Source: Nitrincola alkalilacustris
GTDB lineage: Bacteria > Pseudomonadota > Gammaproteobacteria > Pseudomonadales > Balneatricaceae
Direction: 5' to 3'
Assembly (NCBI RefSeq): GCF_008973755.1
Contig: NZ_WBOM01000003.1
Coordinates: forward strand, 372,001-436,000
Length of the DNA stretch: 64,000 nucleotides
The notes beneath the pieces are model-generated. The model had not been told where the DNA came from and did no database searches. It worked only from the letters and a program-made list of their open reading frames with translations. Positions 53,767 to 63,532 of this stretch are shown here, in pieces (the first letter of the stretch is position 1; each line of letters begins with the position of its first letter). The position numbers and the translations under genes are program-made.

Positions 53767-56700
53767 ATGATTCCACGTATTGCCGAGATCAACGCCACTC
53801 AATCGCTGTATCTCGATTTCATCGAAACTCTCAAGCGTAGTGGTTTTGAGGGCGACCTGAATCCCGATTATGCCAACCGAGTGGTGCTGTCGACCGACAA
53901 CAGTATCTATCAGGTGCTGCCACAGGGCGTCATCTATCCAAAGCGAACCGAGGATCTGGTCAGAATAGCCAAGCTGGCAGAAGAGGAGCGCTTTCAGTCA
54001 GTTGCGCTCAGCGCACGGGGCGGCGGTACGGGCACCAATGGTCAGTCGCTGACGGATGGGCTGGTGGTGGATGTGTCCCGGCATATGAATCGGATACTCG
54101 AAATCAATCCCGATGAGCGATGGGTGAGGGTGCAGGGTGGTGTGGTCAAGGACCAGCTCAATGCGGCACTCAAACCCTACGGACTGTTTTTTGCTCCGGA
54201 ACTGTCGACCAGTAACCGCGCCACCATTGGCGGTATGATCAATACCGATGCCAGCGGGCAGGGCTCGGTATTGTATGGCAAAACACGTGACCATGTGCTG
54301 GATCTGACCAGTGTCTGGCTGGGTGGCGATATCTGGCACTCAGCACCCTTGGAAGCCAGTGAACTTGAGGTCGCGAAAACCCAGCCGGGTAAAGTAGGGG
54401 AGATTCATCGGCTGCTGGACGAGATTCATCGGGACCAGGCCGAGTTGATTGATGCGTGTTTTCCCAAGCTGAATCGCTGCCTGACCGGTTATGATCTGGC
54501 GCATATTTATGATGAATCGGGTCGTTTCAATCTGAACTCCATTCTCTGCGGCGCCGAAGGTTCTCTGGCGTTTATTGCAGAGGCGCGCCTCAATGTGCTG
54601 CCGATCCCGACCTATTCGGCGCTGGTCAACGTCAAGTACGACAGTTTCGAATCCTCGCTGCGTGATGCCAAATCCTTGATGGAGTGGCAGCCGACATCGA
54701 TAGAAACCATAGATTCCAAAGTACTCAATCTGGCGATGGGAGATATTGTCTGGGATACCGTGCGTGACTATTTTCCGCAGCGTGATGATGAGCCGGTGAT
54801 TCAGGGTATCAATCTTATTGAGTATACCGGCGAAGATGAAGCAGAGCTGAAAGGAAAGGTAGAGCGTCTGTGTCAGCATCTGGATGCGGTATCCGGTCAA
54901 GCGGGTAAAAGCTTTGGGCATAGCGTGGTTTACGGATCAGCCGAGATCAACAAGGTCTGGGCGATGCGTAAGAAAGCGGTCGGGCTGCTGGGTAATACTC
55001 AGGGGCAGAAGCGTCCGGTACCTTTTGTTGAGGATACAGCTGTGCCGCCTGAAAATCTGGCAGATTTCATCATGGCATTTCGTAAGGTGCTGGATGATCA
55101 CGGGTTGCAATACGGGATGTTCGGACATGTCGATGCCGGGGTGTTGCATGTCAGACCGGCACTGGATATGAAAGACGCGGAGCAGGAGAAGCTGGTACGC
55201 ACGATTACCGATGAGGTGGTCAGGCTGACCCGTCAATACAAGGGCTTGCTGTGGGGTGAGCACGGTAAGGGGGTACGCTCGGAATACGCACCTGAATTCT
55301 TTGGCGAGCTCTATCCACAGTTGCAGCGGATCAAGGCGGCCTTTGATCCGCGCAATCAGATGAACCCTGGCAAGATTGCAACACCTGCAATAGAGGGTGT
55401 GGAGCTGCTGAAGATAGATGGGGTGCCGACACGCGGTCGTCATGATCGTCAGATCAGTGCTGTGGTACGTGAACAGTATGATTCGGCGATGAACTGTAAT
55501 GGTAACGGTGCCTGCTTTAACTATGACCCGAACGATGCGATGTGCCCATCATGGAAGGGAACTCGTGAGAGGGTACACTCGCCCAAGGGGCGCGCATCGT
55601 TGATTCGCGAATGGCTGCGATTGCTGGCAGAGCAGGGTAGTGATCCGGTTGCCGAAGCAGGGCATATCCGCAGTAGAAGCTGGTTATCCGGTCTGCCGAC
55701 CAAGGTGAAGAATACACTGGGGCGTCGCCGTGGCGAGTATGATTTCTCGCACGAAGTGCATGAGGCGATGATGGGATGCCTGGCGTGTAAATCCTGTGTC
55801 GGGCAGTGCCCGATCAAGGTCAATGTACCGGATTTTCGCGCCCGTTTTCTTGAACTTTACTATGGCCGCTACCTGCGTCCGGTGAAGGATTACCTGGTGG
55901 GCAGTCTGGAGTATATGATGCCTGTCGTGGCCAGGTTTCCGGCACCCTATAACCTGCTGATGAATAACCCGTTCAGCCGTGCGGTGATGAAACATGTTGT
56001 CGGTCTGGTGGATAGTCCGCAAATCTGTCGTTTCAGCCTGAAACAGGGACTGAAGGCGCGCGCCATAGACTGGGCAACACCGGAGGTGATCGCTGCACTG
56101 AGCCCATCGCAAAAAGCGCGCAGCGTGATTCTGGTTCAGGATGCCTTCACCAGTTATTTTGAAACTCAGTTGGTGCTGGATCTGGCCGATCTGCTGACGC
56201 GTCTGGGCTTCAACCTGCTGGTGGCCCCCTTCAAACCCAATGGAAAGCCTTTACATGTGCATGGCTTCATGCAGAAGTTCGAGCAGGCCGCCAAGGATAA
56301 TGTGGCAATGTTGCGAGCACTGGAGGCCAGTGGCGTGCCGTTGATTGGTCTGGACCCCTCCATGACGCTGACTTATCGCCAGGAGTATCGTGAGTTTGTC
56401 AGTGGAGAGCTGCCGAAGGTACAGTTGCTGCAGGAGTGGCTCAGCGGTGAGCTTGAACAGCTGAATCTGGCAGATAAGGCTCAGGGTGGTACTTACCGTT
56501 TGCTGGCTCACTGCACCGAAAAAACCTCGGCAGCACCTTCGTTGCGTCAGTGGCAGTCGATCTTCACGGCGATGGGGCAGGAGCTGGAGATACTCTCTAC
56601 CGGCTGCTGTGGCATGTCGGGTACTTTCGGCCATGAGCGCGAAAATCTGCGACGCTCAGAGGATATCTATCGCCTGAGCTGGGGTGAGATTGTCAATAAC

Positions 56701-56832
56701 AAACTGATCAATGGTAACCTGATGGCTACAGGCTACTCCTGTCGCTCACAGGTGAAGCGCATGGATCGGCAACAGCTGCCACATCCGGTACAGGTGCTGC
56801 TGGCTATTCTCAGTCAGCGCGCGCGTCAATGA
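53767..56832 (+). CDS. ydiJ: FAD and Fe-S containing D-2-hydroxyacid dehydrogenase (YdiJ)
   Basis: 1021 residues, matching the YdiJ length. The N-terminal FAD domain has SARGGGTGTNGQSLTDG and TSNRATIGGMINTDASGQGS; the middle is the FAD-linked oxidase C-domain (GMFGHVDAGVLHVRP); the rest is a ferredoxin-like and CCG-type Fe-S part with CLACKSCVGQCPIKV and STGCCGMSGTFGHE. E. coli YdiJ oxidises D-2-hydroxyglutarate to 2-oxoglutarate; by homology this does the same, feeding electrons to the respiratory chain. AGG lies 8 nt before ATG. Confidence 0.95.
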   Translation: MIPRIAEINATQSLYLDFIETLKRSGFEGDLNPDYANRVVLSTDNSIYQVLPQGVIYPKRTEDLVRIAKLAEEERFQSVALSARGGGTGTNGQSLTDGLVVDVSRHMNRILEINPDERWVRVQGGVVKDQLNAALKPYGLFFAPELSTSNRATIGGMINTDASGQGSVLYGKTRDHVLDLTSVWLGGDIWHSAPLEASELEVAKTQPGKVGEIHRLLDEIHRDQAELIDACFPKLNRCLTGYDLAHIYDESGRFNLNSILCGAEGSLAFIAEARLNVLPIPTYSALVNVKYDSFESSLRDAKSLMEWQPTSIETIDSKVLNLAMGDIVWDTVRDYFPQRDDEPVIQGINLIEYTGEDEAELKGKVERLCQHLDAVSGQAGKSFGHSVVYGSAEINKVWAMRKKAVGLLGNTQGQKRPVPFVEDTAVPPENLADFIMAFRKVLDDHGLQYGMFGHVDAGVLHVRPALDMKDAEQEKLVRTITDEVVRLTRQYKGLLWGEHGKGVRSEYAPEFFGELYPQLQRIKAAFDPRNQMNPGKIATPAIEGVELLKIDGVPTRGRHDRQISAVVREQYDSAMNCNGNGACFNYDPNDAMCPSWKGTRERVHSPKGRASLIREWLRLLAEQGSDPVAEAGHIRSRSWLSGLPTKVKNTLGRRRGEYDFSHEVHEAMMGCLACKSCVGQCPIKVNVPDFRARFLELYYGRYLRPVKDYLVGSLEYMMPVVARFPAPYNLLMNNPFSRAVMKHVVGLVDSPQICRFSLKQGLKARAIDWATPEVIAALSPSQKARSVILVQDAFTSYFETQLVLDLADLLTRLGFNLLVAPFKPNGKPLHVHGFMQKFEQAAKDNVAMLRALEASGVPLIGLDPSMTLTYRQEYREFVSGELPKVQLLQEWLSGELEQLNLADKAQGGTYRLLAHCTEKTSAAPSLRQWQSIFTAMGQELEILSTGCCGMSGTFGHERENLRRSEDIYRLSWGEIVNNKLINGNLMATGYSCRSQVKRMDRQQLPHPVQVLLAILSQRARQ

Positions 56833-56927
56833 CTTTTTTGCCATCAGTATCAGTCATTCGTTGTAGTGCAATCAGCGGTATGATCAGACACACTGATCCA
56901 TCAGTGAAAATGTAGAAGGAGAATTGA

Positions 56928-57419
56928 ATGGACGATCTGTTACCCGAGCTATGTGACCAGTATCCTGATCTGGTCAGGGTGGTTGAGCCTATGTTTGTTA
57001 ATTTCGGAGGTCGTGAAAGCTTTGGTGGTGAAATAGTCACCATCAAGGCTTATGAGGATAACTCGTTGGTGCGCGAGCAGGTAGCTGAACCGGGTGAGGG
57101 CAAAGTACTGGTCGTGGATGGCGGCGGTTCCATGCGTCGGGCGATGCTGGGCGATATGCTGGCAGAGAAGGCCGAGCAGAATGGCTGGGAAGGTATTCTT
57201 GTCTATGGCTGTATCCGCGATGTTAATGCGATAGGGATGTTGAATCTGGGGGTGCAGGCGCTGGGCAGCCACCCGATGAAAACCGAAAAGCGTGGTCTGG
57301 GAGATCTGAATGTGCCACTCGTGTTTGGTGGTGTGACCTTCATGCCGGGCGAATATGTGTATGCCGATAATAACGGTGTACTGGTGTCGTCACAGAAACT
57401 GACTCTGAAAGAGAGTTAA
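56928..57419 (+). CDS. rraA: Regulator of ribonuclease activity A
   Basis: 163 residues. Trimeric RraA-like fold with [41 protein letters not shown] and GCIRDV; binds RNase E and lowers mRNA decay in E. coli. Some RraA-like proteins are aldolases, but the ring of conserved residues and length match RraA proper. AGAAGGAG lies 7 nt before ATG. 95 bp after ydiJ. Confidence 0.93.
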   Translation: MDDLLPELCDQYPDLVRVVEPMFVNFGGRESFGGEIVTIKAYEDNSLVREQVAEPGEGKVLVVDGGGSMRRAMLGDMLAEKAEQNGWEGILVYGCIRDVNAIGMLNLGVQALGSHPMKTEKRGLGDLNVPLVFGGVTFMPGEYVYADNNGVLVSSQKLTLKES

Positions 57420-57508
57420 TGTTTTACGTGATGAAAAAACATTTTTCTCTTTTAATACAATGACTAATCTTTCTTATGCAATAATTTTAATCAAATTTTC
57501 AAAATATT

Positions 57509-57539
57509 CATTAGCATGAAGCTCGAGACAATGCTAATG
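57509..57539. promoter_or_regulatory. Inverted repeat in the rraA-nosP gap
   Basis: CATTAGCAT, 13 bases, ATGCTAATG: perfect 9-bp arms. No T-run follows. The arms could be an operator for a dimeric regulator or an RNA stem. Confidence 0.4.
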
Positions 57540-57544
57540 TTACA

Positions 57545-57737
57545 GATAGCGACGTGTCTCTGCAGTATTTAAAGCTTAAATGTACAGGGATTATCAAGAT
57601 TACGTTGCTGTTGCTCGGTTAAGCTCAATATCACAGTGTCCCCTTCCTGACATCGATATCTGAGTTACAACATGACATTGCAAGACCCTGCCGCTTCACT
57701 GGTCACCCCTTCGCCAGTGAAGCGGCTTCTTTTTTAT
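57545..57737 (+). ncRNA. Candidate small RNA ending at an orphan terminator
   Basis: Proposed only because a perfect 13-bp terminator lies in a non-coding gap, 270 bases past rraA, too far to be its natural end. The 5' end is unknown and the coordinate given is a guess; no convincing sigma-70 promoter was found. No match to RNA families I can recognise (not 6S, tmRNA, RNase P or Csr-type). Confidence 0.22.
57690..57737 (+). terminator. Strong intrinsic terminator
   Basis: GCCGCTTCACTGG (57690-57702) pairs perfectly with CCAGTGAAGCGGC (57714-57726) across an 11-base loop, followed by TTCTTTTTTAT. The T-run is on the forward strand only. Confidence 0.85.
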
Positions 57738-57944
57738 ATCAGTAGCTTACTTCGCATTCCTCATTCTTTTTTACCTTGAATGGCAGCTTATTACAGCTGT
57801 TAGCCCTGCTCTGTTTAATCTGTGCGTCACAGGTTGCATTCAACCAGTACTGAAGTAGCATTAAACTAATCAGATCAGCCCTTTAGTATAGTGATCATGT
57901 ACCAGGGGTTGGTGCTCGATGTCTGGTGGAAACAGGGGGCTTAG

Positions 57945-59105
57945 ATGAATGCATCATATACGATAGAACCGGTCCAGACGGCCGTATCCCGCCAGACTGA
58001 TTCCGCACTTGCCGCCAGTGATCTGGCAGCTCAATTATCCGATCCGGCATTGGGGTTTGTGCTGTTCTTCTGTTCAGCTGAGTATAACCTTGTCTCACTG
58101 GCCAGGTCTCTTGAGCAGTCGTTAGTGGGTATTAAAGTCATTGGTTGTACGACTGCCGGCGAGATCACTGCACAAGGGTATGAGCAGCACTCGATCACGG
58201 CCCTGGGATTTAATCGACACTGTTTTGCGGTAGATGCCGCACTGATTGAATCCTTGGATCAGTTTGGTCTGGTGCAGGCTCAGGCTCTGACAGAGTCACT
58301 GATCGCCCGCTGCCTTGAGCATCGTGTTGCACCCATCAAAGGCCACAGCTTTGCCATAACCCTGCTGGATGGCCTGTCCAGTCAGGAGGAGATGGTGTTG
58401 CTGGCGCTTAATTCGGCACTTGGTAGTATTCCGCATTTTGGTGGCTCAGCCGGTGATGATATCCATCTGGCCAACACTCATGTCTATTTTGATGGAGAGT
58501 TCCATACGAAAGCGGCAGTCGTTATTCTGATCAACACTCTGCTGGATTTCGAGGTCTTCACGACCCACCATATGCTTCCCCTGCAACAAAAGTTCATCGT
58601 TACCCAGGCAGATCCTGCCACGCGCACCGTGTTTGAGTTGAATGCTGAGCCTGCCGCCGAGGAGTATGCGCGTCTGGTGGGTGTGCCGGTGGCAGAGCTG
58701 GATCATCAGATATTCGCACTTAACCCTCTGGCGGTACGCATCGGACAGGAGTTTTATGTGCGCTCCATTCAGCGCGTCAATCTGGATCTGAGTCTGACTT
58801 TCTATTGCGCCGTGGAGAATGGCATAGTGCTTACGGCTATGGAGCCAGGCGATATGCTGCCCAATCTTGAAGCTGAGTTTCAACGCATAGAAGCCCAGAT
58901 AGGGGCACCATTGATTACCCTGGGCTGCGACTGTTTTCTGCGCAAGCTGGAAGCGCAGTGTCGGGGAACCCTGACTGAAACATCCGATTTTCTGGTCCGG
59001 TATCGTGTCGTGGGGTTCAATACCTATGGCGAACAGTTCGATGGCATGCATATCAATCAGACCTTTACCGGCGTGGTGATCGGCAGGAGTCAGCGCTATG
59101 TCTGA
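57945..59105 (+). CDS. NosP-type FIST-domain sensor protein
   Basis: 386 residues, cytoplasmic. FIST N-terminal region (FVLFFCSAEYN, VIGCTTAGEIT, HFGGSAGDD) and FIST_C region (PLAVRIGQEFYVRSI, ITLGCDCFLRK, GEQFDGMHINQTFTGVVIG). In Pseudomonas and other bacteria lacking H-NOX, the NosP protein encoded before a hybrid kinase binds heme and NO and controls kinase activity. The gene order here, with an 8-bp overlap onto a PAS hybrid kinase, is the same, so I call it NosP-like; heme binding is inferred. The ribosome site is GGGGGC. Confidence 0.85.
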   Translation: MNASYTIEPVQTAVSRQTDSALAASDLAAQLSDPALGFVLFFCSAEYNLVSLARSLEQSLVGIKVIGCTTAGEITAQGYEQHSITALGFNRHCFAVDAALIESLDQFGLVQAQALTESLIARCLEHRVAPIKGHSFAITLLDGLSSQEEMVLLALNSALGSIPHFGGSAGDDIHLANTHVYFDGEFHTKAAVVILINTLLDFEVFTTHHMLPLQQKFIVTQADPATRTVFELNAEPAAEEYARLVGVPVAELDHQIFALNPLAVRIGQEFYVRSIQRVNLDLSLTFYCAVENGIVLTAMEPGDMLPNLEAEFQRIEAQIGAPLITLGCDCFLRKLEAQCRGTLTETSDFLVRYRVVGFNTYGEQFDGMHINQTFTGVVIGRSQRYV

Positions 59106-61380
59106 TGCGGATCGTATCAGACAGCTTGAGCAGCGCGTCGAGGTGCTGGAATATGAAAACGCCAAGCTGGAGCGCATGAAAAATGCTCTGATCGAGCGGG
59201 TCGAGGGGAGCAGTGGCAGTGCGTTGCGAGCAGATGCCTATGCGGCTTTTGAGCACTCGGTGGTGCTGGCCGAGCAGGTGCGTGAGCGCACCGAGGCGCT
59301 GAACACGGCCCTGGCAGATCTCAAGCAGAGTAATGAATCGCTCAAACGCGCTAACCATGAGGCTGCGATAGCACATCAGCGCCTTATCGATGCTATCGAA
59401 AGTATATCCGATGCGTTCGTCCTGTTTGATCGTGAGCGCCGGATCGTCCTGTTCAACAGCAAGTTTCGTCAGTACTGGGCCGGCACCGGCACGGAGATTG
59501 AGTGCGGCATTACTATCTCGGATGTCAAACGTCTGGCATACGAGCGGGGGTTGATAGCAGAGGAGCAGATCGGTCACGACCATGCAACGGTCTATCGACT
59601 TTCCAACGGTCGTTGGGTGCAGATGAGTGAGCGGATCACCGGAGATGATGGCTTGGTCATCCTGTATAACGATATCACCGCACTCAAGGCCAGTGAGGCG
59701 GCTCAGCGCGAGCAGGCACTGGCACAACAGCATGCAGAAACCCTGCGTGAGAGCGAACGCTGGATTCGCCTGATTACGGATCATGTCCCCGCTTTGATCG
59801 CCTATGTCGGCGATGATCTCTGTTATCAGTTTACCAATCAGGTTTATGACGACTGGTATGGTTGGCCCCGTGGTTCTTTGCTGGGTGAAACCATTCAACG
59901 GGCCCACGGAGTGCAGCAGTTTGTCAGGCTGCAGCCCTTTATTGAGCAGGCGTTACTGGGTGAGAGTGTCACCTTTGAGATAGATGAGCATAATGCGGCT
60001 GGCCAGTTGCGACATATGCTCAAGTCCTATGTACCCAACCGGGAGGCTGATGGGAAAACAGTCGGCTTATTCGTTCTGATTCGTGATATCACTGAGCGCA
60101 AGCAGACGGCGCTGGCGCTGCAGGAGGCCTATCAGCACCTGGAACAGCGTGTACGTGAGCGTACCTCCGAGTTGACCGAAGTAAATCAGCAGATGCGCCA
60201 GGAGATCGGCGAGCGGCGAGCAGTGGAAGGACGGTTGCGTGAAGCCAAGCGCGAGGCAGAGCAGGCTAACCTGTCAAAAACCAAGTTTCTGGCGGCTGTC
60301 AGTCATGACCTTTTGCAACCACTCAATGCAGCGCGCCTTTTCACCAGTGCGCTGCTCGAGCAGCCCGTGTCTGATGATGTGGCATCACTGGTACATTCTG
60401 TCAGTCATTCACTGGAGGATGTGGAGAGCTTGTTAGGCACGCTGGTGGATATTTCAAAGCTGGATGCAGGTGTTGTAAAGCCGGACATATCTACCTTTGA
60501 AATCAAAGTATTAATGGATAATATTGCTGCAGAATATAAGCATATCGCCAGTACTGAATCTCTCAGTTTCAGCTATCATCCGAGCGCTGCAGTCATCATG
60601 AGCGATATGACTCTTCTGGCACGCATCCTGAGGAATCTGCTGTCGAATGCGGTGCGTTATACACCAGCCGGTGGACGCATTCTACTGGGCTGCCGTCGCT
60701 CTGCCAGCACATTGAAAATCCAGGTGTGGGACACGGGGTGCGGGATTCCTGAGGATAAGCTTGAAGAGATTTTTCAGGAGTTCAAGCGTGTACAGCAGTT
60801 TCGGCCAGTTCAAGATAAGGGGTTGGGGCTGGGGCTTGCCATAGTCGACAAGATATCGAAGATGCTGTCGCATCCGATCAGCGTCCGCTCCGAAGAGGGT
60901 AAAGGCTCTCTCTTTACCGTTGAGGTTCCTTTGGGTGTACTGGCCCCGACTGCTGATCAGGTACCTGAAGCTCCGATTGGTCTCGATCAGCTGTTACAAG
61001 GCAGCCGCATCTGGATGATCGACAATGATCCGGCTATCTGCAAAGGGATGCAGGTACTGTTGTCCGGTTGGGGATGTGACTTGCGAGTTGCAACTGGCCT
61101 GGAGGCACTTCAAGCGCAGTTGGACATAGCGTCCGAAGCTGTCGATCTGCTGATCATGGATTATCATCTGGACAACGATGTCAGTGGCATTGAGGTGGTC
61201 AATGAGTTGGTGCGATGTCGTGGTGAGCCACTGCCAGTATTGATGATCACGGCTAACTACAGTAATGAGCTGAAGCAGGAGATACGTGAGCGAGGCTACT
61301 TGCTACTGCATAAACCTGTCAGGCCGATGAAGCTCAAGGCAGCGCTGAGTCATATGCTCAAGCCATCAGTTGAAAGATGA
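59098..61380 (+). CDS. Hybrid PAS histidine kinase with receiver (NahK-like)
   Basis: 760 residues, soluble. A coiled coil (about 5-90) precedes two PAS domains (about 95-205, 215-340), a second coiled coil (about 345-395), HisKA with FLAAVSHDLLQPLNAARLF, the ATPase lobe with DTGCGIP and GLGLGLAIVDKI, and a C-terminal receiver with MIDNDPAIC and acceptor Asp in LIMDYHLD. Starts within the last 8 bp of the NosP-like gene. In P. aeruginosa such a NosP/NahK pair links NO to biofilm dispersal through a phosphorelay; the equivalent phosphotransfer partner is not in this window. Confidence 0.92.
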   Translation: MSDADRIRQLEQRVEVLEYENAKLERMKNALIERVEGSSGSALRADAYAAFEHSVVLAEQVRERTEALNTALADLKQSNESLKRANHEAAIAHQRLIDAIESISDAFVLFDRERRIVLFNSKFRQYWAGTGTEIECGITISDVKRLAYERGLIAEEQIGHDHATVYRLSNGRWVQMSERITGDDGLVILYNDITALKASEAAQREQALAQQHAETLRESERWIRLITDHVPALIAYVGDDLCYQFTNQVYDDWYGWPRGSLLGETIQRAHGVQQFVRLQPFIEQALLGESVTFEIDEHNAAGQLRHMLKSYVPNREADGKTVGLFVLIRDITERKQTALALQEAYQHLEQRVRERTSELTEVNQQMRQEIGERRAVEGRLREAKREAEQANLSKTKFLAAVSHDLLQPLNAARLFTSALLEQPVSDDVASLVHSVSHSLEDVESLLGTLVDISKLDAGVVKPDISTFEIKVLMDNIAAEYKHIASTESLSFSYHPSAAVIMSDMTLLARILRNLLSNAVRYTPAGGRILLGCRRSASTLKIQVWDTGCGIPEDKLEEIFQEFKRVQQFRPVQDKGLGLGLAIVDKISKMLSHPISVRSEEGKGSLFTVEVPLGVLAPTADQVPEAPIGLDQLLQGSRIWMIDNDPAICKGMQVLLSGWGCDLRVATGLEALQAQLDIASEAVDLLIMDYHLDNDVSGIEVVNELVRCRGEPLPVLMITANYSNELKQEIRERGYLLLHKPVRPMKLKAALSHMLKPSVER

Positions 61381-61389
61381 CAGAATAAA

Positions 61390-62058
61390 TCAACGACGCA
61401 GATACTGCGAAAAGTTGATATCGCTGGCTGACAGTATCGCCTGGACTCGGTTATGAACACCCAGCTTCCTGAGAATGGCCGACACATGCGCCTTGACGGT
61501 GGTCTCTGCGATACTCAGGTGGTAGGCGATCTGCTTATTGGATTCGCCCTTTGCCATGCGCTCCAGAACCAGTAACTGTCTGCGGGTAAGAGACTCAAGC
61601 AGCTCAGGAGGCAGTGGTGTCTGCTTCTGGTTTCTGCTGCGATCAGGATCACTGCGAGTGGAGCGGATAATTTCTGAAGGCAGATACACACTGCCATTGA
61701 GAATCTGCGTCAGTGCTCGGGTCATCTCTTCACGGGATGAGGATTTGCTGATGAAGCCGACCGCGCCATAAGTGATCGCCTGAAGAACAATCTGCTTGTC
61801 ATTCTCTGCCGAGACTATCACCACCGGGATGGTTGGTGCCTGATTTCTCAGACTCATCAATCCGCTCAGTCCATGCATGCCCGGCATATTCAGATCCAAC
61901 AGTATCAGGTCGATATCATCCTGCTCGATCGCTTGGGCGAGTGCAGTGTCCAGATCATACGTTTCCTGTGTCTGGCTGTCTGGAAAGGCCGCTTGAATAA
62001 CGTTGGTGATTGCCTCACGAAACAGCGGGTGATCATCAGCTATCAGTATCTTGTACAA
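61390..62058 (-). CDS. NarL-type response regulator
   Basis: 222 residues from TTG 62058, chosen because AGGAG is 8 nt upstream and no nearby ATG exists in frame. Receiver with [12 protein letters not shown] and acceptor Asp in ILLDLNMPG; LuxR-type helix-turn-helix with [40 protein letters not shown]. It converges on the hybrid kinase gene with 9 bp between the ends, a layout like the ErcS'/AgmR region of Pseudomonas, so it may receive phosphate from that kinase. Target genes unknown. Confidence 0.9.
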   Translation of the reverse strand: MYKILIADDHPLFREAITNVIQAAFPDSQTQETYDLDTALAQAIEQDDIDLILLDLNMPGMHGLSGLMSLRNQAPTIPVVIVSAENDKQIVLQAITYGAVGFISKSSSREEMTRALTQILNGSVYLPSEIIRSTRSDPDRSRNQKQTPLPPELLESLTRRQLLVLERMAKGESNKQIAYHLSIAETTVKAHVSAILRKLGVHNRVQAILSASDINFSQYLRR

Positions 62059-62118
62059 GTCTGGTGCTCCTGCTTATCTTTATTATTGCTGACAATTATA
62101 CAGCATCTACAACCCTGG

Positions 62119-63495
62119 TCAGATCCAACCGAGGAGTTTCCACCAGAGATAATCCAGCGGCACCAGAAATAACAGGGTAATGGCGACCAGTGGAAAGGTG
62201 AGCTTAAGCGTTGAGATCACCGACTCGCGTGCCAGCAGCATTGCGACTACCAGTGGCCCGGATTGATAAGGGAACAGAATAGTAGAAAACCCAATTACCT
62301 GCGTCATCAGTACAGCCTCCAGGCTCCAGCCGGACTGCTGTGCGAGATCGCCGGCAATGGGTGTCAGTACTGCGGGCACACCAGGCAGCGTTGTGAGGAT
62401 GCCGGTCAGGAAAGCGCTCAGAATCAGGGAGACGAAGTTGACGAAATCTCTGCCCGGTGCCAGTGGTAATACATTGATCAGCGCTTCGCCCAGCATGGCG
62501 CCAAGCCCGGTGGCATTGATAATGGCGCCCAAACCCAGAATCGCCGAGATAAACAGAAGAATGCCCAGGTTTACCTGAGCGGCAAAGCTTTTGTTGTCGA
62601 CAACGCCGACACGGGGCAGCAGCAGAAATACTGCTGCACTCAACCCCACCCATGCCGGGTTGATGCCATGAAATGAGTCTGTCATCCAGAAGAGCAGTGC
62701 GGCAGACAGCACCATAATCAGCAGCTTCTGAGCGCTATTGAGAGCGCTGGGCAGGCTGACATCACTCGGGTGAGGCTTAACCTGATCAGGGAAAAAACGC
62801 AGGATCAACCAGATCACCAGTGCCGCCTTCACCACACCGAGCAGAGGGAAGTGCAGCAGCAGGTAGGAGGTATAGTTGAAGCTGGTGCCATAAATGGTTT
62901 CAGCAGCGCCGACCAGCACCATATTGGGAATGTTGGAGGGCAAAATGGCAAAGGTTGGCAGGTGACAACCAAAGGCTGCGGCCAGCGCAACGCCAGTACG
63001 CCCTTTGCTGCCGGATACGAGTTGGCATCGATCGGCCAGGGCCATGGCGATAGGTACCATCATCACGGCGCGACCGATAGAGGAGGGCATGAAAAAACCC
63101 AGTACCACGCAGGCGATGACGATACCGCTGATCAGCATCGGGTAGCTGTGCTCAAGGTTGCGTCCAAGCGTACCGGCGATGCGATCACCAAGGCCGGTAT
63201 CCTTGATGGCAGCGCCCAGCACCATGCCGGAGAAGATCAACCAGATCGCTGTCGATGTAAAGCCGGAGAACACAACAGATGCATCGGCGACATTAAACAA
63301 CATCGCCGCCAGAAAAAACAACAGGGCAGTCAGGTACTCCGGCAGCAACGCCGTTGCCCAGAGGGTGATGGCCATAATGACCAGACTCAGGGCAAGAGTT
63401 TGCTCCTGTGACAGCATGGCAGGTGGGAACAGCACCAGTACCAGGCACGCTAATGCCATTATGATGACCAGTAGAGGCTGTATCCTGAATGTCAT
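62119..63495 (-). CDS. SLC13/DASS-type anion carrier
   Basis: 458 residues, about 12 membrane helices with two re-entrant hairpin regions: AAFGCHLPTFAILPSNIPNMV and TLPGVPAVLTPIAGDLAQQ. This is the divalent-anion/sodium symporter superfamily (dicarboxylates, citrate, sulfate). The SNT-type motif is SNIPN here, so the exact substrate and sodium use are uncertain. AAGG lies 8 nt before ATG. 60 bp after the NarL-type gene on the same strand. Confidence 0.88.
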   Translation of the reverse strand: MTFRIQPLLVIIMALACLVLVLFPPAMLSQEQTLALSLVIMAITLWATALLPEYLTALLFFLAAMLFNVADASVVFSGFTSTAIWLIFSGMVLGAAIKDTGLGDRIAGTLGRNLEHSYPMLISGIVIACVVLGFFMPSSIGRAVMMVPIAMALADRCQLVSGSKGRTGVALAAAFGCHLPTFAILPSNIPNMVLVGAAETIYGTSFNYTSYLLLHFPLLGVVKAALVIWLILRFFPDQVKPHPSDVSLPSALNSAQKLLIMVLSAALLFWMTDSFHGINPAWVGLSAAVFLLLPRVGVVDNKSFAAQVNLGILLFISAILGLGAIINATGLGAMLGEALINVLPLAPGRDFVNFVSLILSAFLTGILTTLPGVPAVLTPIAGDLAQQSGWSLEAVLMTQVIGFSTILFPYQSGPLVVAMLLARESVISTLKLTFPLVAITLLFLVPLDYLWWKLLGWI

Positions 63496-63532
63496 GACTA
63501 TACCTTTATCATCAAATATTTACAGACAACTA

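Larger units (their letters stand above)
57420..57944. other. 525-bp intergenic region between rraA and nosP
   Basis: No coding frame is supported here. The first 100 bases are very A+T rich. It contains a 9-bp inverted repeat (57509-57539) and a very strong forward terminator (57690-57737) about 270 bases after the rraA stop. The remainder (57738-57944) is the leader of nosP and shows nothing else I can name. Confidence 0.6.
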
